A DNA stretch of 40,979 nt from DASTOB01 sp035720425 (GTDB lineage: Bacteria > Chloroflexota > Limnocylindria > Limnocylindrales > CSP1-4): assembly GCA_035720425.1 (NCBI GenBank), contig DASTOB010000045.1:1-40979 (forward strand). The letters run 5' to 3'. Below are positions 31,125 to 38,157 of this stretch, one piece after another. The translations under genes were made by a program, and so were the position numbers. The notes below the pieces were generated by a model. The model saw nothing but the letters and a program-made list of their open reading frames with translations, made no database searches and was not told the origin of the DNA. The stretch's first letter is position 1. Each line of letters starts with the position of its first letter.

Positions 31125-32257
31125 CGACGGGTGTGCCGCCCGGTGGGTCCACCGGTGCGCCGATTGGTGCGCCGATTGGTGCGCCGACCGGTGCGCCGAC
31201 CGGCGAAGGGCGGCCGCGCACGCTTCCCAAGCAGGCCGTGCCCGGCGCGCCGCTGCTCGAGGTCGAGGACCTGCGGACGTACTTCGCCCTCGGGAGCGAC
31301 ACGGTCCGCGCCGTCGACGGGGTGAGCTTCCGGCTCGACGCCGGTGAGGCGCTCGGGATCGCCGGCGAATCCGGCTGCGGCAAGACGACCACGGCCCTGT
31401 CGCTCGTCCGGCTCCTGCCGGGCAACGCGCGGATCGCCGGCGGCGCGGTGCGCCTGTACGGGATCGATCTCGCCGCGAAGTCCGACACGGCCATCCGCCG
31501 CTACCGCTGGCGCGAGATCTCGATCGTCTTCCAGGGCGCGATGAACGCGCTCAACCCGGTCACCCGTGTGCGCGACCAGGTCGCCGAACCGATCGTCGAG
31601 CGACTCGGTGTGGGCCGGCGGGCGGCAAACCGGCGGGCGGGCGACCTGCTCGAGCTCGTCGGCATCCCCCGCGCCCGCGGCTCCGCATACCCGCACGAGC
31701 TGTCCGGCGGGATGCGCCAGCGGGCGATGATCGCGATGGCGCTCGCGTGCGATCCCGCGATCGTCATCGGCGACGAGCCGACGACCGCGCTCGACGTGAT
31801 GGTCCAGGCCCAGATCCTCGACCTGCTCGAGCGATTGCGCGAACGGCTGGGCCTGTCGCTCATCCTCATCACCCACGACCTGTCGGTCATCGCCGAGACG
31901 TGCGACCGGGTGCTCATCATGTACGCCGGTCGGGTTGCCGAGGAGGGTCCGGTCGGCGAGGTGTTCACGCGGCCGCGGCATCCGTACACGCAGAAGCTGC
32001 TGGCAGCGTTCCCGAACATCCGGGCGGACCGTCGAGCGCTCGACGTGATCCCGGGTTCACCGCCGGACCTGCGCACGCCGCCGCCGGGTTGCCGCTTCGC
32101 GCCGCGCTGTCCGGCGGCGATGGCGGTCTGCTCCGAGGTCGTTCCTCCGGAGGTCCGCTTCGCCGACGGCGTCCGCGTGGCGTGCCATCTCTACCCGGAC
32201 GGCTCATCCGGCGAACCCGTCCCGGTGGGGTCGACCATGTCGGTGGCCCGAACGTGA
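31121..32257 (+). CDS. ABC transporter ATP-binding protein (DppD-like)
   Basis: The 378-residue ATPase drives the transporter. It has Walker A GESGCGKTT at 82-90, the signature LSGGMRQR, Walker B AIVIGDEPT and the switch histidine in LITHDLSVI. The oligopeptide-family C-terminal extension is present, including PGCRFAPRCPAAMAVC, whose cysteines in the family can hold an iron-sulfur cluster. The N-terminal 35 residues are unusual: a (GAPx)n repeat encoded by a 12-bp minisatellite precedes the normal start (LLEVEDLRTYF). The GTG at 31121 overlaps the upstream stop by 4 bases; a start further in cannot be excluded but none has a better context. Confidence 0.95.
   Translation: MTTGVPPGGSTGAPIGAPIGAPTGAPTGEGRPRTLPKQAVPGAPLLEVEDLRTYFALGSDTVRAVDGVSFRLDAGEALGIAGESGCGKTTTALSLVRLLPGNARIAGGAVRLYGIDLAAKSDTAIRRYRWREISIVFQGAMNALNPVTRVRDQVAEPIVERLGVGRRAANRRAGDLLELVGIPRARGSAYPHELSGGMRQRAMIAMALACDPAIVIGDEPTTALDVMVQAQILDLLERLRERLGLSLILITHDLSVIAETCDRVLIMYAGRVAEEGPVGEVFTRPRHPYTQKLLAAFPNIRADRRALDVIPGSPPDLRTPPPGCRFAPRCPAAMAVCSEVVPPEVRFADGVRVACHLYPDGSSGEPVPVGSTMSVART
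31154..31201. repeat. 12-bp tandem repeat at the 5' end of the dppD-like gene
   Basis: Four copies of GGTGCGCCGAnn (two ending TT, two ending CC) encode the GAPI/GAPT repeats of the ATPase N-terminus. They are in frame, so copy number can change without loss of the protein. Confidence 0.92.
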
Positions 32258-33339
32258 CCGCCGCCCATCCGACCGGGCCGCCGGCAGCCGATGAGCTGAT
32301 CCGGCTCGAGGGGCTCGAGGTGCACTTTCCCGTCCGGCGCGCGCTCGTCGACCTGCTCCCGGGACGGCGGCGCGGCGTCATCCGGGCGGTCGACGGAATC
32401 GACCTCGCCATCCGGCGCGGCGAGGTGCTCGCGCTCGTCGGCGAGTCCGGGAGCGGGAAGACGACTACCGGCCGCGTCGTCGTCAAGCTCACCGCGCCGA
32501 CCGGCGGACGGGTCATCTTCGAGGGCCGCGACGTCACCTCGTTGCGCGACCGGGAAGCCCTGCGGGCCTACCGGCGGCGGGTCCAGGTCATCTTCCAGGA
32601 CCCGTACGAGACGATCAACCCGAAGCAGTCGATCGGCGACTTCGTGGCGGAGCCACTCGACGTCAACGGCCTCGCCGCCTCACCCGCCGATCGGCGGGAG
32701 CGCGTGCTCGCGGCGCTCGACGCCGCGGGGCTCCGTCCGGCGGAGGACTTCGCGCGGCGCTACCCGCACGAGTTGTCCGGGGGCCAGCGGCAGCGCGTCG
32801 TCATCGCCGGGGCGCTCGTCATGGACCCGGAGCTCGTCGTCGCCGACGAGCCGGTGTCGATGCTCGATGTGTCGATCCGCACGGAGCTCCTCCGGCTCAT
32901 GCTCGATCTGCGCGCCGCGCGCGGCCTGACCTACCTGTTCATCACCCACGACCTCGCCCTCGCCTGGGTCCTGGCCGATCGGATCGCGGTGATGTACCTC
33001 GGCCGGATCATGGAGATCGGGCCGGCTGAGCAGGTGATCGGCGACCCGCACAACCCGTACACGCGCGCGCTCGTGAGCGTGTCACCGACGACCACGCCGC
33101 CCACGCCCGGCGAACGGGCGACGCGGACGATCCTCGTCGGCGAGACACCGGACGCCGCGCACATCCCGTCGGGCTGCCGGTTCCACCCGCGCTGTCCGCT
33201 CGCGTTCGACCGCTGCCGGTCGGAGGAACCGCCGCTGTTCGACGTCGGGCACGGTCAGCAGGCGGCGTGCTGGCTCGCGGAGGGCGGCCGCGCCCTGCCG
33301 GTCGTCGCGGCGCTGGGTGGGGACGCCCGCGCCGGGTGA
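32254..33339 (+). CDS. ABC transporter ATP-binding protein (DppF-like)
   Basis: The 361-residue ATPase is the second nucleotide-binding subunit, with Walker A GESGSGKTT at 63-71, Q-loop IFQDPYETINPKQSI, signature LSGGQRQRV, Walker B LVVADEPVSMLDVS and the switch histidine in FITHDLALAWVLAD. The C-terminal oligopeptide extension ends in GCRFHPRCPLAFDRCRSEEP, with cysteines like those of its partner. The GTG at 32254 overlaps the preceding stop by 4 bases, so both ATPases are translationally coupled. It ends the transporter cluster, 8 bases from a convergent small gene. Confidence 0.95.
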   Translation: MTAAHPTGPPAADELIRLEGLEVHFPVRRALVDLLPGRRRGVIRAVDGIDLAIRRGEVLALVGESGSGKTTTGRVVVKLTAPTGGRVIFEGRDVTSLRDREALRAYRRRVQVIFQDPYETINPKQSIGDFVAEPLDVNGLAASPADRRERVLAALDAAGLRPAEDFARRYPHELSGGQRQRVVIAGALVMDPELVVADEPVSMLDVSIRTELLRLMLDLRAARGLTYLFITHDLALAWVLADRIAVMYLGRIMEIGPAEQVIGDPHNPYTRALVSVSPTTTPPTPGERATRTILVGETPDAAHIPSGCRFHPRCPLAFDRCRSEEPPLFDVGHGQQAACWLAEGGRALPVVAALGGDARAG

Positions 33340-33347
33340 TCGGCCTG

Positions 33348-33590
33348 TCAATCGGGCCGGCGCGTCTCGTCCTCGTCGTCGCCGTGCCAACGGCGAACGT
33401 AGAGGGACTGGAGCTCCGCACTCCGCCGCTCGGCGGCGATCCGCTCGAGGCGGCGCTGCTGGGCGCGGTCCCGGCAGTGCGGGCAATCCGGACACGCGGG
33501 TGGGTCGAGCGCCGCGCGGAGCTCGATCCACGACCCGACGATGCCGGCGAGCAGGGCTCCGAGCAGGATCGGAACGATGGACGAATCCAT
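33348..33590 (-). CDS. Small membrane protein with CxxCxxC motif
   Basis: I do not recognise this 80-residue protein. It has one hydrophobic N-terminal helix (IVPILLGALLAGIVGSW, residues 5-21), then PPACPDCPHCRDRAQQ near residues 33-48, a three-cysteine cluster able to bind a metal, and a charged helical tail rich in Arg and Glu ending in an acidic and basic stretch. The ATG at 33590 has only a weak AGG-type site upstream. Topology suggests a membrane-anchored cytosolic tail. It converges on the transporter operon. A spurious frame is possible, but the helix, cysteine cluster and tail make a real gene likely. Confidence 0.6.
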   Translation of the reverse strand: MDSSIVPILLGALLAGIVGSWIELRAALDPPACPDCPHCRDRAQQRRLERIAAERRSAELQSLYVRRWHGDDEDETRRPD

Positions 33591-33687
33591 CGTCGCAGCC
33601 TGCTCGCTCGGTTGTGACGGACGCGCCGGTCGTCGTCGGCTGCCGCCTCGCGCGCGCGTTACGAGTTGGTCGGCTCCGTCGTGTGCG

Positions 33688-34344
33688 TCAGGACGGGTCG
33701 GCGCCGGAGCCGAGGTAGCGGTAGATCGCCCAGCCGATCGCCGCGCCGATGAATGGCGCGGTGAGGTAGATCCAGATCGAGCTGAGATCGGCGCCGACCA
33801 GCGCCGGGCCGAGCGCACGGGCGGGATTGACCGATGCGCCGCTGAACGGGATCCCCGCGAAGTGGATGACGGCGAGCGTGAGCGGGATCGCGAACGTCGC
33901 CTGGCCACCGCTGCGCTTCGTGACGGTCAGGATGACGAGCAGGAAGATCGCCGTCAGGACCACCTCGACGACGAACGCGGCGAGGTCCGTCACGCCGCCG
34001 CCGGGAAGGTTGCGCGTCCCGAGCACCGCGTCCCGGTCGGCGACGAGCAGCACGGTCGCCGAGGCGAGGACGGCGCCGACGACTTGGGCGACGACATAGG
34101 CGAGTGCGTCCGTCGAGCCGATGCGACGGTCGAGGAACGCGCCGAGCGTGACCGCCGGGTTGTAGTGGCCGCCCGAGACGTGGCCGACGGCGACGATCGC
34201 GGCGAGCAGGCCGAGCCCGAACCCGAACGGAACGACCGCGAGGATGGGCGCCTGCGTGCTCACGGCGGCGACGATCGTGAGCGACCCGATGCCGACCAGG
34301 ATGTACGTGCCGATCAGCTCCGCGGCGTAGCGCTGGACGTTCAT
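33688..34344 (-). CDS. aqpZ: Aquaporin (MIP family)
   Basis: The 218-residue channel passes water and perhaps small neutral solutes across the inner membrane. Both pore-lining motifs are intact: NPA at Asn62 (HYNPAVT) and at Asn173 (SVNPARALGP), the latter followed by the Arg of the selectivity filter. Six membrane segments and two half-helices are recognisable. The N-terminus MNVQRYAAELIGTYILVGIGS is typical of bacterial AqpZ-like proteins; ATG 34344 has GGAGG about 7 bases upstream. It lies 47 bases after the aldolase gene on the same strand. AqpZ versus GlpF cannot be settled from motifs alone. Confidence 0.9.
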   Translation of the reverse strand: MNVQRYAAELIGTYILVGIGSLTIVAAVSTQAPILAVVPFGFGLGLLAAIVAVGHVSGGHYNPAVTLGAFLDRRIGSTDALAYVVAQVVGAVLASATVLLVADRDAVLGTRNLPGGGVTDLAAFVVEVVLTAIFLLVILTVTKRSGGQATFAIPLTLAVIHFAGIPFSGASVNPARALGPALVGADLSSIWIYLTAPFIGAAIGWAIYRYLGSGADPS

Positions 34345-34391
34345 GTGCTCCTCCCTCGGTGTCCGATTGGGCGTCGGACGGTGCCCGCAGG

Positions 34392-35069
34392 CTAGTATCG
34401 CTCCCCGCCGCCGGCCGCCGCGCGGAGCAGCACGGCGTCCCGCCAGACGCGGCATAGGACGTCGACGAGCTCCATCGCCTCGAGGCCCGCGGCGAGAGCG
34501 GCGATTGGATCCGGCTCGCGGCGCTGACCGCGCGCTGCTCCGATCGACACGGCCCCGTGGCGCTCGAGCAGCGCGGCGCGGGGCAGCGGTTCCGGGCCGG
34601 CGGCGAGCGCCGACGCGACCCGCTCGGCGAGCTCCTCGCTGCCCATCGCGCCGAACGGCACGACCGGCAGGCGCGGGAGGAGGAGCGCGGTTTCCGGCAG
34701 CTCCGACGGGTCCGGGGCGAGCCCGGCGACGGTGAGCGCCATCGCGGCCGGGACATGGGCGTGGACGACCGCGAGCACGTCCGGACGGGCACGGTAGATC
34801 GCCCGATGGATCGCCACGTCCGACGAGGGTCGCGCCGCGCCCGGCGCCGACCCCCCCGGCGCCCTCGCGCCGGGCTCCAGCGCGACCACGAGGAGGTCCT
34901 CCGGCGCCAGCTCGTCCTTGCGCCGGCCGGACGGCGTGATGAGGAGCGTGTCGCCCTCGAGGCGGACCGACACGTTTCCCTCCGCCGCCACGACGAGGCC
35001 GCGCGCTCCCAGCCGCACACCGGCCGAGACGACGGCGGCGCGTGCGCGAGTGAGGTCAGGACCGGCCAT
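34392..35069 (-). CDS. Class II aldolase/adducin family protein
   Basis: The 225-residue enzyme belongs to the zinc-dependent class II aldolase family (fuculose-phosphate aldolase, ribulose-phosphate epimerase). The N-terminal part shows RGLVVAAEGNVSVRL and LLITPSGRRKDEL. Zinc ligands are His103, His105 (VVHAHVPAA) and His171 (LLERHGAVSIG). The catalytic position that is Glu in fuculose-phosphate aldolase is Asp84 (PSSDVAIHRA), as in L-ribulose-5-phosphate 4-epimerase. The substrate is therefore uncertain. It is the first gene of a minus-strand pair with the aquaporin and divergent from the LiaF-like gene. Confidence 0.88.
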   Translation of the reverse strand: MAGPDLTRARAAVVSAGVRLGARGLVVAAEGNVSVRLEGDTLLITPSGRRKDELAPEDLLVVALEPGARAPGGSAPGAARPSSDVAIHRAIYRARPDVLAVVHAHVPAAMALTVAGLAPDPSELPETALLLPRLPVVPFGAMGSEELAERVASALAAGPEPLPRAALLERHGAVSIGAARGQRREPDPIAALAAGLEAMELVDVLCRVWRDAVLLRAAAGGGERY

Positions 35070-35141
35070 TCGGCCCTGATCCTAGCGCGCCGGCTGGGCG
35101 ATCATGGGCCGGTCGTCGTCGGGCATGTCGGAGGTGGACTC

Positions 35142-35927
35142 GTGGAGCAGCGCACGCCGGGACGGTTCGTGGGGCCGCAGGCACTCGGGCTCCTGCTCGT
35201 CATAATCGGAGCCCTGTTCCTGCTGCGCAACACGGGCTGGTTCATCCTCGACTGGGACGTCGTGTGGCCGATCCTGCTCATCGTCTTCGGCGGGTGGTTC
35301 ATTCTCGCGGCGATGCGCCATCGCGGGTCCTCCGGCGGTTCGACGTACGCCGTGAGCGTGGCCGGCGAGGAGCGGCTCGATCTCGACCTGCGCGTGGGCG
35401 CCGGCCGTTTCCGGATCGGCGCCGTCGACGATCCGACGAACCTCGTGAGCGTCGTGTCGACCGCCGGCGACATCAACGGTGACGTCCGCCGTGACGGCAC
35501 GCGCGCCCACGTCCGGCTCGTTCGTGACGCCTCGTGGTGGCCGCTCGGCTGGTGGGACGGCGGCACCGAGTGGCGGATCGGCCTGCCGCGCGCGGTGTCT
35601 GCCCGGCTCGACCTCGCCGGCGGCGCCGGCGACTTCGACGTCGACCTGTCGGCCGTTCCGGTCAGCACCGTTCGCATCGCCGTGGGAGCCGCGCAGGCTC
35701 GGCTCCGGCTGCCACGTCCGACGGGCGACGTGCCGGTCGACATCACCACCGGTGCGTCCGCGCTCATCATCGAAGTCCCGAGCGGCGTCGAGGCCCGGGT
35801 CACGACGACCGGCCTGCTGTCCGTCAACGGCCGCACGGAGACGGCCGGCTATCGAACGTCGACCGATCGCGTGACGGTCACCGTCGAGGGTGGCGCGGCC
35901 TCCGTGAAGATCGTCGACGCCCCCTGA
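35142..35927 (+). CDS. LiaF-like membrane protein (DUF5668 + toastrack-type domain)
   Basis: The 261-residue protein begins with two hydrophobic helices (LGLLLVIIGALFLLRNTGWFI and WDVVWPILLIVFGGWFILAA), the paired-helix domain seen in LiaF and related cell-envelope stress proteins. The rest (from about residue 75) is all beta, rich in short repeats such as GAGDFDVDLSAVPVSTVRI, like the toastrack-type adhesin domain. The GTG at 35142 is chosen because GGAGG ends 7 bases upstream. It is probably exposed at the membrane face and may sense envelope stress, but there is no adjacent two-component pair, so the role is an inference. Confidence 0.82.
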   Translation: MEQRTPGRFVGPQALGLLLVIIGALFLLRNTGWFILDWDVVWPILLIVFGGWFILAAMRHRGSSGGSTYAVSVAGEERLDLDLRVGAGRFRIGAVDDPTNLVSVVSTAGDINGDVRRDGTRAHVRLVRDASWWPLGWWDGGTEWRIGLPRAVSARLDLAGGAGDFDVDLSAVPVSTVRIAVGAAQARLRLPRPTGDVPVDITTGASALIIEVPSGVEARVTTTGLLSVNGRTETAGYRTSTDRVTVTVEGGAASVKIVDAP

Positions 35928-35946
35928 TTCAGCCCGTCCGCGTCGG

Positions 35947-36090
35947 TCAGGCCGCGACGGCGAGTTCGGTTGCCGGCTCGTCCGCGGCGAAGTCGACGAC
36001 GACCGAGCACGCGTCGCAGCGCATCGAGTCGACCGGAACGTCCGGCAGGCGGACCGGCGTATCGCAGAAGGGGCAATCCATCGTCAGCAT
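35947..36090 (-). CDS. Mini zinc-ribbon protein, 47 aa
   Basis: A short frame starts at ATG 36090 and ends at TGA 35947-35949. The product contains CPFC (residues 6-9) and CDAC (residues 25-28), a two-knuckle arrangement that could hold one zinc ion, followed by an acidic tail (VVVDFAADEPATELAVAA). GAGG is about 11 bases upstream. I do not recognise the family; such small proteins bind metals or act as accessory subunits. It is divergent from the small hydrolase gene, with a palindromic site in between. Its size makes it easy to miss; the motif pair supports a real gene. Confidence 0.65.
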   Translation of the reverse strand: MLTMDCPFCDTPVRLPDVPVDSMRCDACSVVVDFAADEPATELAVAA

Positions 36091-36152
36091 CGTGGTTCGT
36101 CCTCGTGATCATGGCGTGGCGGGTGCGGTTCGGGCACACCATGTCCGAGCGT

Positions 36153-36173
36153 TGTGACAGCTCTCGTGTCACA
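36153..36173. promoter_or_regulatory. Palindromic operator candidate
   Basis: TGTGACA at 36153-36159 and TGTCACA at 36167-36173 form a perfect inverted repeat with 7 bases between. It lies between two divergent genes and overlaps the likely -35 region of the small hydrolase, whose -10-like TACGCT is at 36189-36194. It resembles Crp half sites, but the spacing (TGTGA, 11 bases, TCACA) is wrong for Crp; a different dimeric regulator is likelier. Confidence 0.55.
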
Positions 36174-36204
36174 GGGAATCGAGACGAGTACGCTGTCTGA
36201 CGAG

Positions 36205-36744
36205 ATGACCGTCCGGATCTTCCTCGGCCACGGCGCGTCGGGCACGGCGGCGTCGATGGCACCGTTCGTGGCCGGACTCGCTCGCCGCGGGTTCTCCGCG
36301 AGCGCGATCGACCTGCCGCGTCGGCGCGCGGAGGATGCCGTGCCGTCACTCCAGGCCGTCGTGCCGAACGAGCCGGACGTCGTCGTCGGCGGGCACTCGT
36401 TCGGCGGCCGCGTGGCGAGCCTGGCAGCCGCCGAGCCCGAGGCGCGGTACGCCGCACTCGTCCTGTTCAGCTACCCGTTCCACCCGCCGGGCGCCCCGGA
36501 CCGGGCCGAGGCGCGCACCGCGCACTGGCCGGCGATCCGCTGTCCCGTCCTCCTCCTGTCCGGCGAGTCGGACCCGTTCGCGCGGCGCGAGCTGTTCGAC
36601 CGACTCGTCCCGCTCCTGCCCGCCGCGGAGCTCGTCACCTACCCGCGCCTCGGGCACTCGCTCGTGCCCGTTCTCGACGACGCGCTCGACCGCGTTGCGG
36701 CCTTCCTCGGCCGGGTCGCGCCGATGTGGTCGGCGGAGGGCTGA
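36205..36744 (+). CDS. Small alpha/beta hydrolase (KANL3/Tex30-like)
   Basis: The 179-residue protein is a minimal alpha/beta hydrolase: oxyanion segment FLGHGASGTAA, nucleophile Ser65 in GGHSFGGR, acid Asp123 in SGESDPFA and His151 in LGHSLVPV. The short length without a cap fits the KANL3/Tex30-like or dienelactone-type group whose substrates are unknown. ATG 36205 is favoured over an upstream ATG at 36154, because the palindrome lies before it and the domain begins right here (MTVRIFLGHG). Promoter elements overlap the palindrome, so expression is probably regulated. Confidence 0.82.
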   Translation: MTVRIFLGHGASGTAASMAPFVAGLARRGFSASAIDLPRRRAEDAVPSLQAVVPNEPDVVVGGHSFGGRVASLAAAEPEARYAALVLFSYPFHPPGAPDRAEARTAHWPAIRCPVLLLSGESDPFARRELFDRLVPLLPAAELVTYPRLGHSLVPVLDDALDRVAAFLGRVAPMWSAEG

Positions 36745-36803
36745 TCCGTCCAGACCGGGCCCGAGCGCGTCGAATCGGCCGGACGGCGCCCGGGTCCGAG
36801 CCG

Positions 36804-36809
36804 TAGAAT
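36804..36809 (+). promoter_or_regulatory. -10-like element before the lysozyme-like gene
   Basis: TAGAAT is a good -10 match 33 bases before the TTG start. No clear -35 is seen at 16-18 bases. Confidence 0.35.
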
Positions 36810-36842
36810 CACGGCCCCCGCCACCACGTTCCGGGAGCCTCA

Positions 36843-37703
36843 TTGCCAGACGCCGGCCGAGTGCCCACGGCCCTGCGCGCCCGATTCCGCGCCGCTGCCA
36901 TCGCCGCGACCGCGTTCGCGGTGGCCGGTGCGGGCGTGCTCGCGGCCGGCCCACCCGCGGCGGTGGCGCACGATCCGCCGGGCATCGACCGCTTCCTGCG
37001 TGCCCTCGCGGCGGTCGAGTCGAACGGCCGCTACGACGCCGTCAACGGCACATCCGGGGCATACGGGCGCTACCAGATCCTGCCGATGAACTGGCCACGC
37101 TGGGCCCGCCGGTACCTCGGCGATGCGGCCGCTCCGCCGACCCCGGACAACCAGGAGCTGGTGGCCCGCGCCAAGGTCCACAGCCTCCATCATTGGCTCG
37201 GCAGCTGGGACCTCGTCGCCCACTGGTGGCTGACGGGCAACGCGAAGACGGACCCGGCGACGTTTTCCCCGTTCGCAACCTGGTACGTCCAGCGCGTCAT
37301 GGCGATCTACGACGGCGCCGCGTCGGGCGAGGACGGCCGAACTGCGTACCAGGAATCGGAGGCCGGCGCGATCTACGGCGGGGGCTGGAGCCGTGCCGAG
37401 CATGACGCGTACGCCGGCGACACGGTCGCCTGGAGCGACGTCGTCGGGGCGAGCGCGACGTTCGCGTTCAGCGGCAGGTCGGTCGTCTGGATCGGCCCGA
37501 TCGGGCCCACGCGTGGCCGCGCGGACGTCTACGTCGACGGGGAGCTCGTCAAGACCGTCAACCTCCGGGCCGGCGGCTTCCGCGCTCGGGCCGTGGTGTT
37601 CATGACGTCCTGGCCGGAACCCGGCGAGCATACGCTGCGGATCGAGAACGCCGGCGAGCCGGGCCGACCGGTCGCGATCGACGAGTTCCGCGTCGGCGAC
37701 TGA
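36843..37703 (+). CDS. Secreted transglycosylase-like protein with C-terminal beta domain
   Basis: The 286-residue protein has a signal peptide (residues 1 to about 42: basic start, hydrophobic AAAIAATAFAVAGAGVLAAG, ending AVAHDPP) and a lysozyme-like domain (45-130): LAAVESNGRYDAVNGTSGAYGRYQ with catalytic Glu59, as in soluble lytic transglycosylases. A beta-sandwich follows from about 165 (SATFAFSGRSVVWIGPIGP and GRADVYVDGELVKTV), a domain also found in glycan-binding proteins. It is probably exported and acts on peptidoglycan. The TTG start is supported by GGGAG 5 bases upstream; a GTG 18 bases further in has no such site. Confidence 0.83.
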   Translation: MPDAGRVPTALRARFRAAAIAATAFAVAGAGVLAAGPPAAVAHDPPGIDRFLRALAAVESNGRYDAVNGTSGAYGRYQILPMNWPRWARRYLGDAAAPPTPDNQELVARAKVHSLHHWLGSWDLVAHWWLTGNAKTDPATFSPFATWYVQRVMAIYDGAASGEDGRTAYQESEAGAIYGGGWSRAEHDAYAGDTVAWSDVVGASATFAFSGRSVVWIGPIGPTRGRADVYVDGELVKTVNLRAGGFRARAVVFMTSWPEPGEHTLRIENAGEPGRPVAIDEFRVGD

Positions 37704-37727
37704 GGCCGTCGTGGTGGCGGGCGGCCC

Positions 37728-38108
37728 TCAACGGGTGGCGACGACCTCGATCTCGACGCGGTAGGTCGACGCCAGGCGGGTCACGCCGACGGTCGCCCGC
37801 GTCGGGGGTTCCGTCGGGAAGTACTCGCGGTACACGGTGTTCATGGCCCCGAACTCGTCGAAGTCGACGAGGTACACGGTCGCCTTGACGACGTCGCGGA
37901 AGTCGAGTCCGACCGCCCGCAGGAGCCGGCCGACGTTGTCGAGCATCGCCCGGGTCTCCGCCTCGATCCCGCCGGGAACCGGGCCGTGACCGCCCGGCGC
38001 GTTGCCGACCTGGCCGGCCAGGAACACGAAGCCGTTCGCCTCGATGGCCTGCGAGAACGGGTACTGGCTCGGCTCGATGCCGTTGCCGGTGTGTACGTGC
38101 TTGGGCAT
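37728..38108 (-). CDS. ridA: RidA family protein (2-imino/enamine deaminase-like)
   Basis: The 126-residue protein has the YjgF/RidA signature: NGFVFLAGQVGNAPGG, RAMLDNVGRLLRAVGLDFRDVVKATVYLVD, and PPTRATVGVTRLA with Arg104, the carboxylate-binding residue; Glu119 follows in RVEIEVVA. RidA hydrolyses reactive imines and enamines formed by PLP enzymes. ATG 38108 has GGAG about 8 bases upstream. It is divergent from the ABC ATPase gene by about 50 bases. The subgroup (RidA proper or Rid2-7) cannot be fixed by eye, but the arginine makes imine hydrolase activity plausible. Confidence 0.92.
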   Translation of the reverse strand: MPKHVHTGNGIEPSQYPFSQAIEANGFVFLAGQVGNAPGGHGPVPGGIEAETRAMLDNVGRLLRAVGLDFRDVVKATVYLVDFDEFGAMNTVYREYFPTEPPTRATVGVTRLASTYRVEIEVVATR

Positions 38109-38147
38109 GGTGGTCTCCGATGCCTGCGGGGTGGTCGCCAGTGAGCG

Positions 38148-38153
38148 TACCCT
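38148..38153 (+). promoter_or_regulatory. -10-like element before the ABC ATPase gene
   Basis: TACCCT ends 4 bases before ATG 38158 and 7 bases before ATG 38161. The second ATG matches the leaderless spacing better. No Shine-Dalgarno is seen. Confidence 0.35.
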
Positions 38154-38157
38154 GCCC

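Noticed and set aside
36153..36173. Crp binding site for the cyclic nucleotide circuit
   Set aside because: Arm spacing is 11 bases between TGTGA and TCACA, not 6, and the window's cNMP proteins have no DNA-binding domain.
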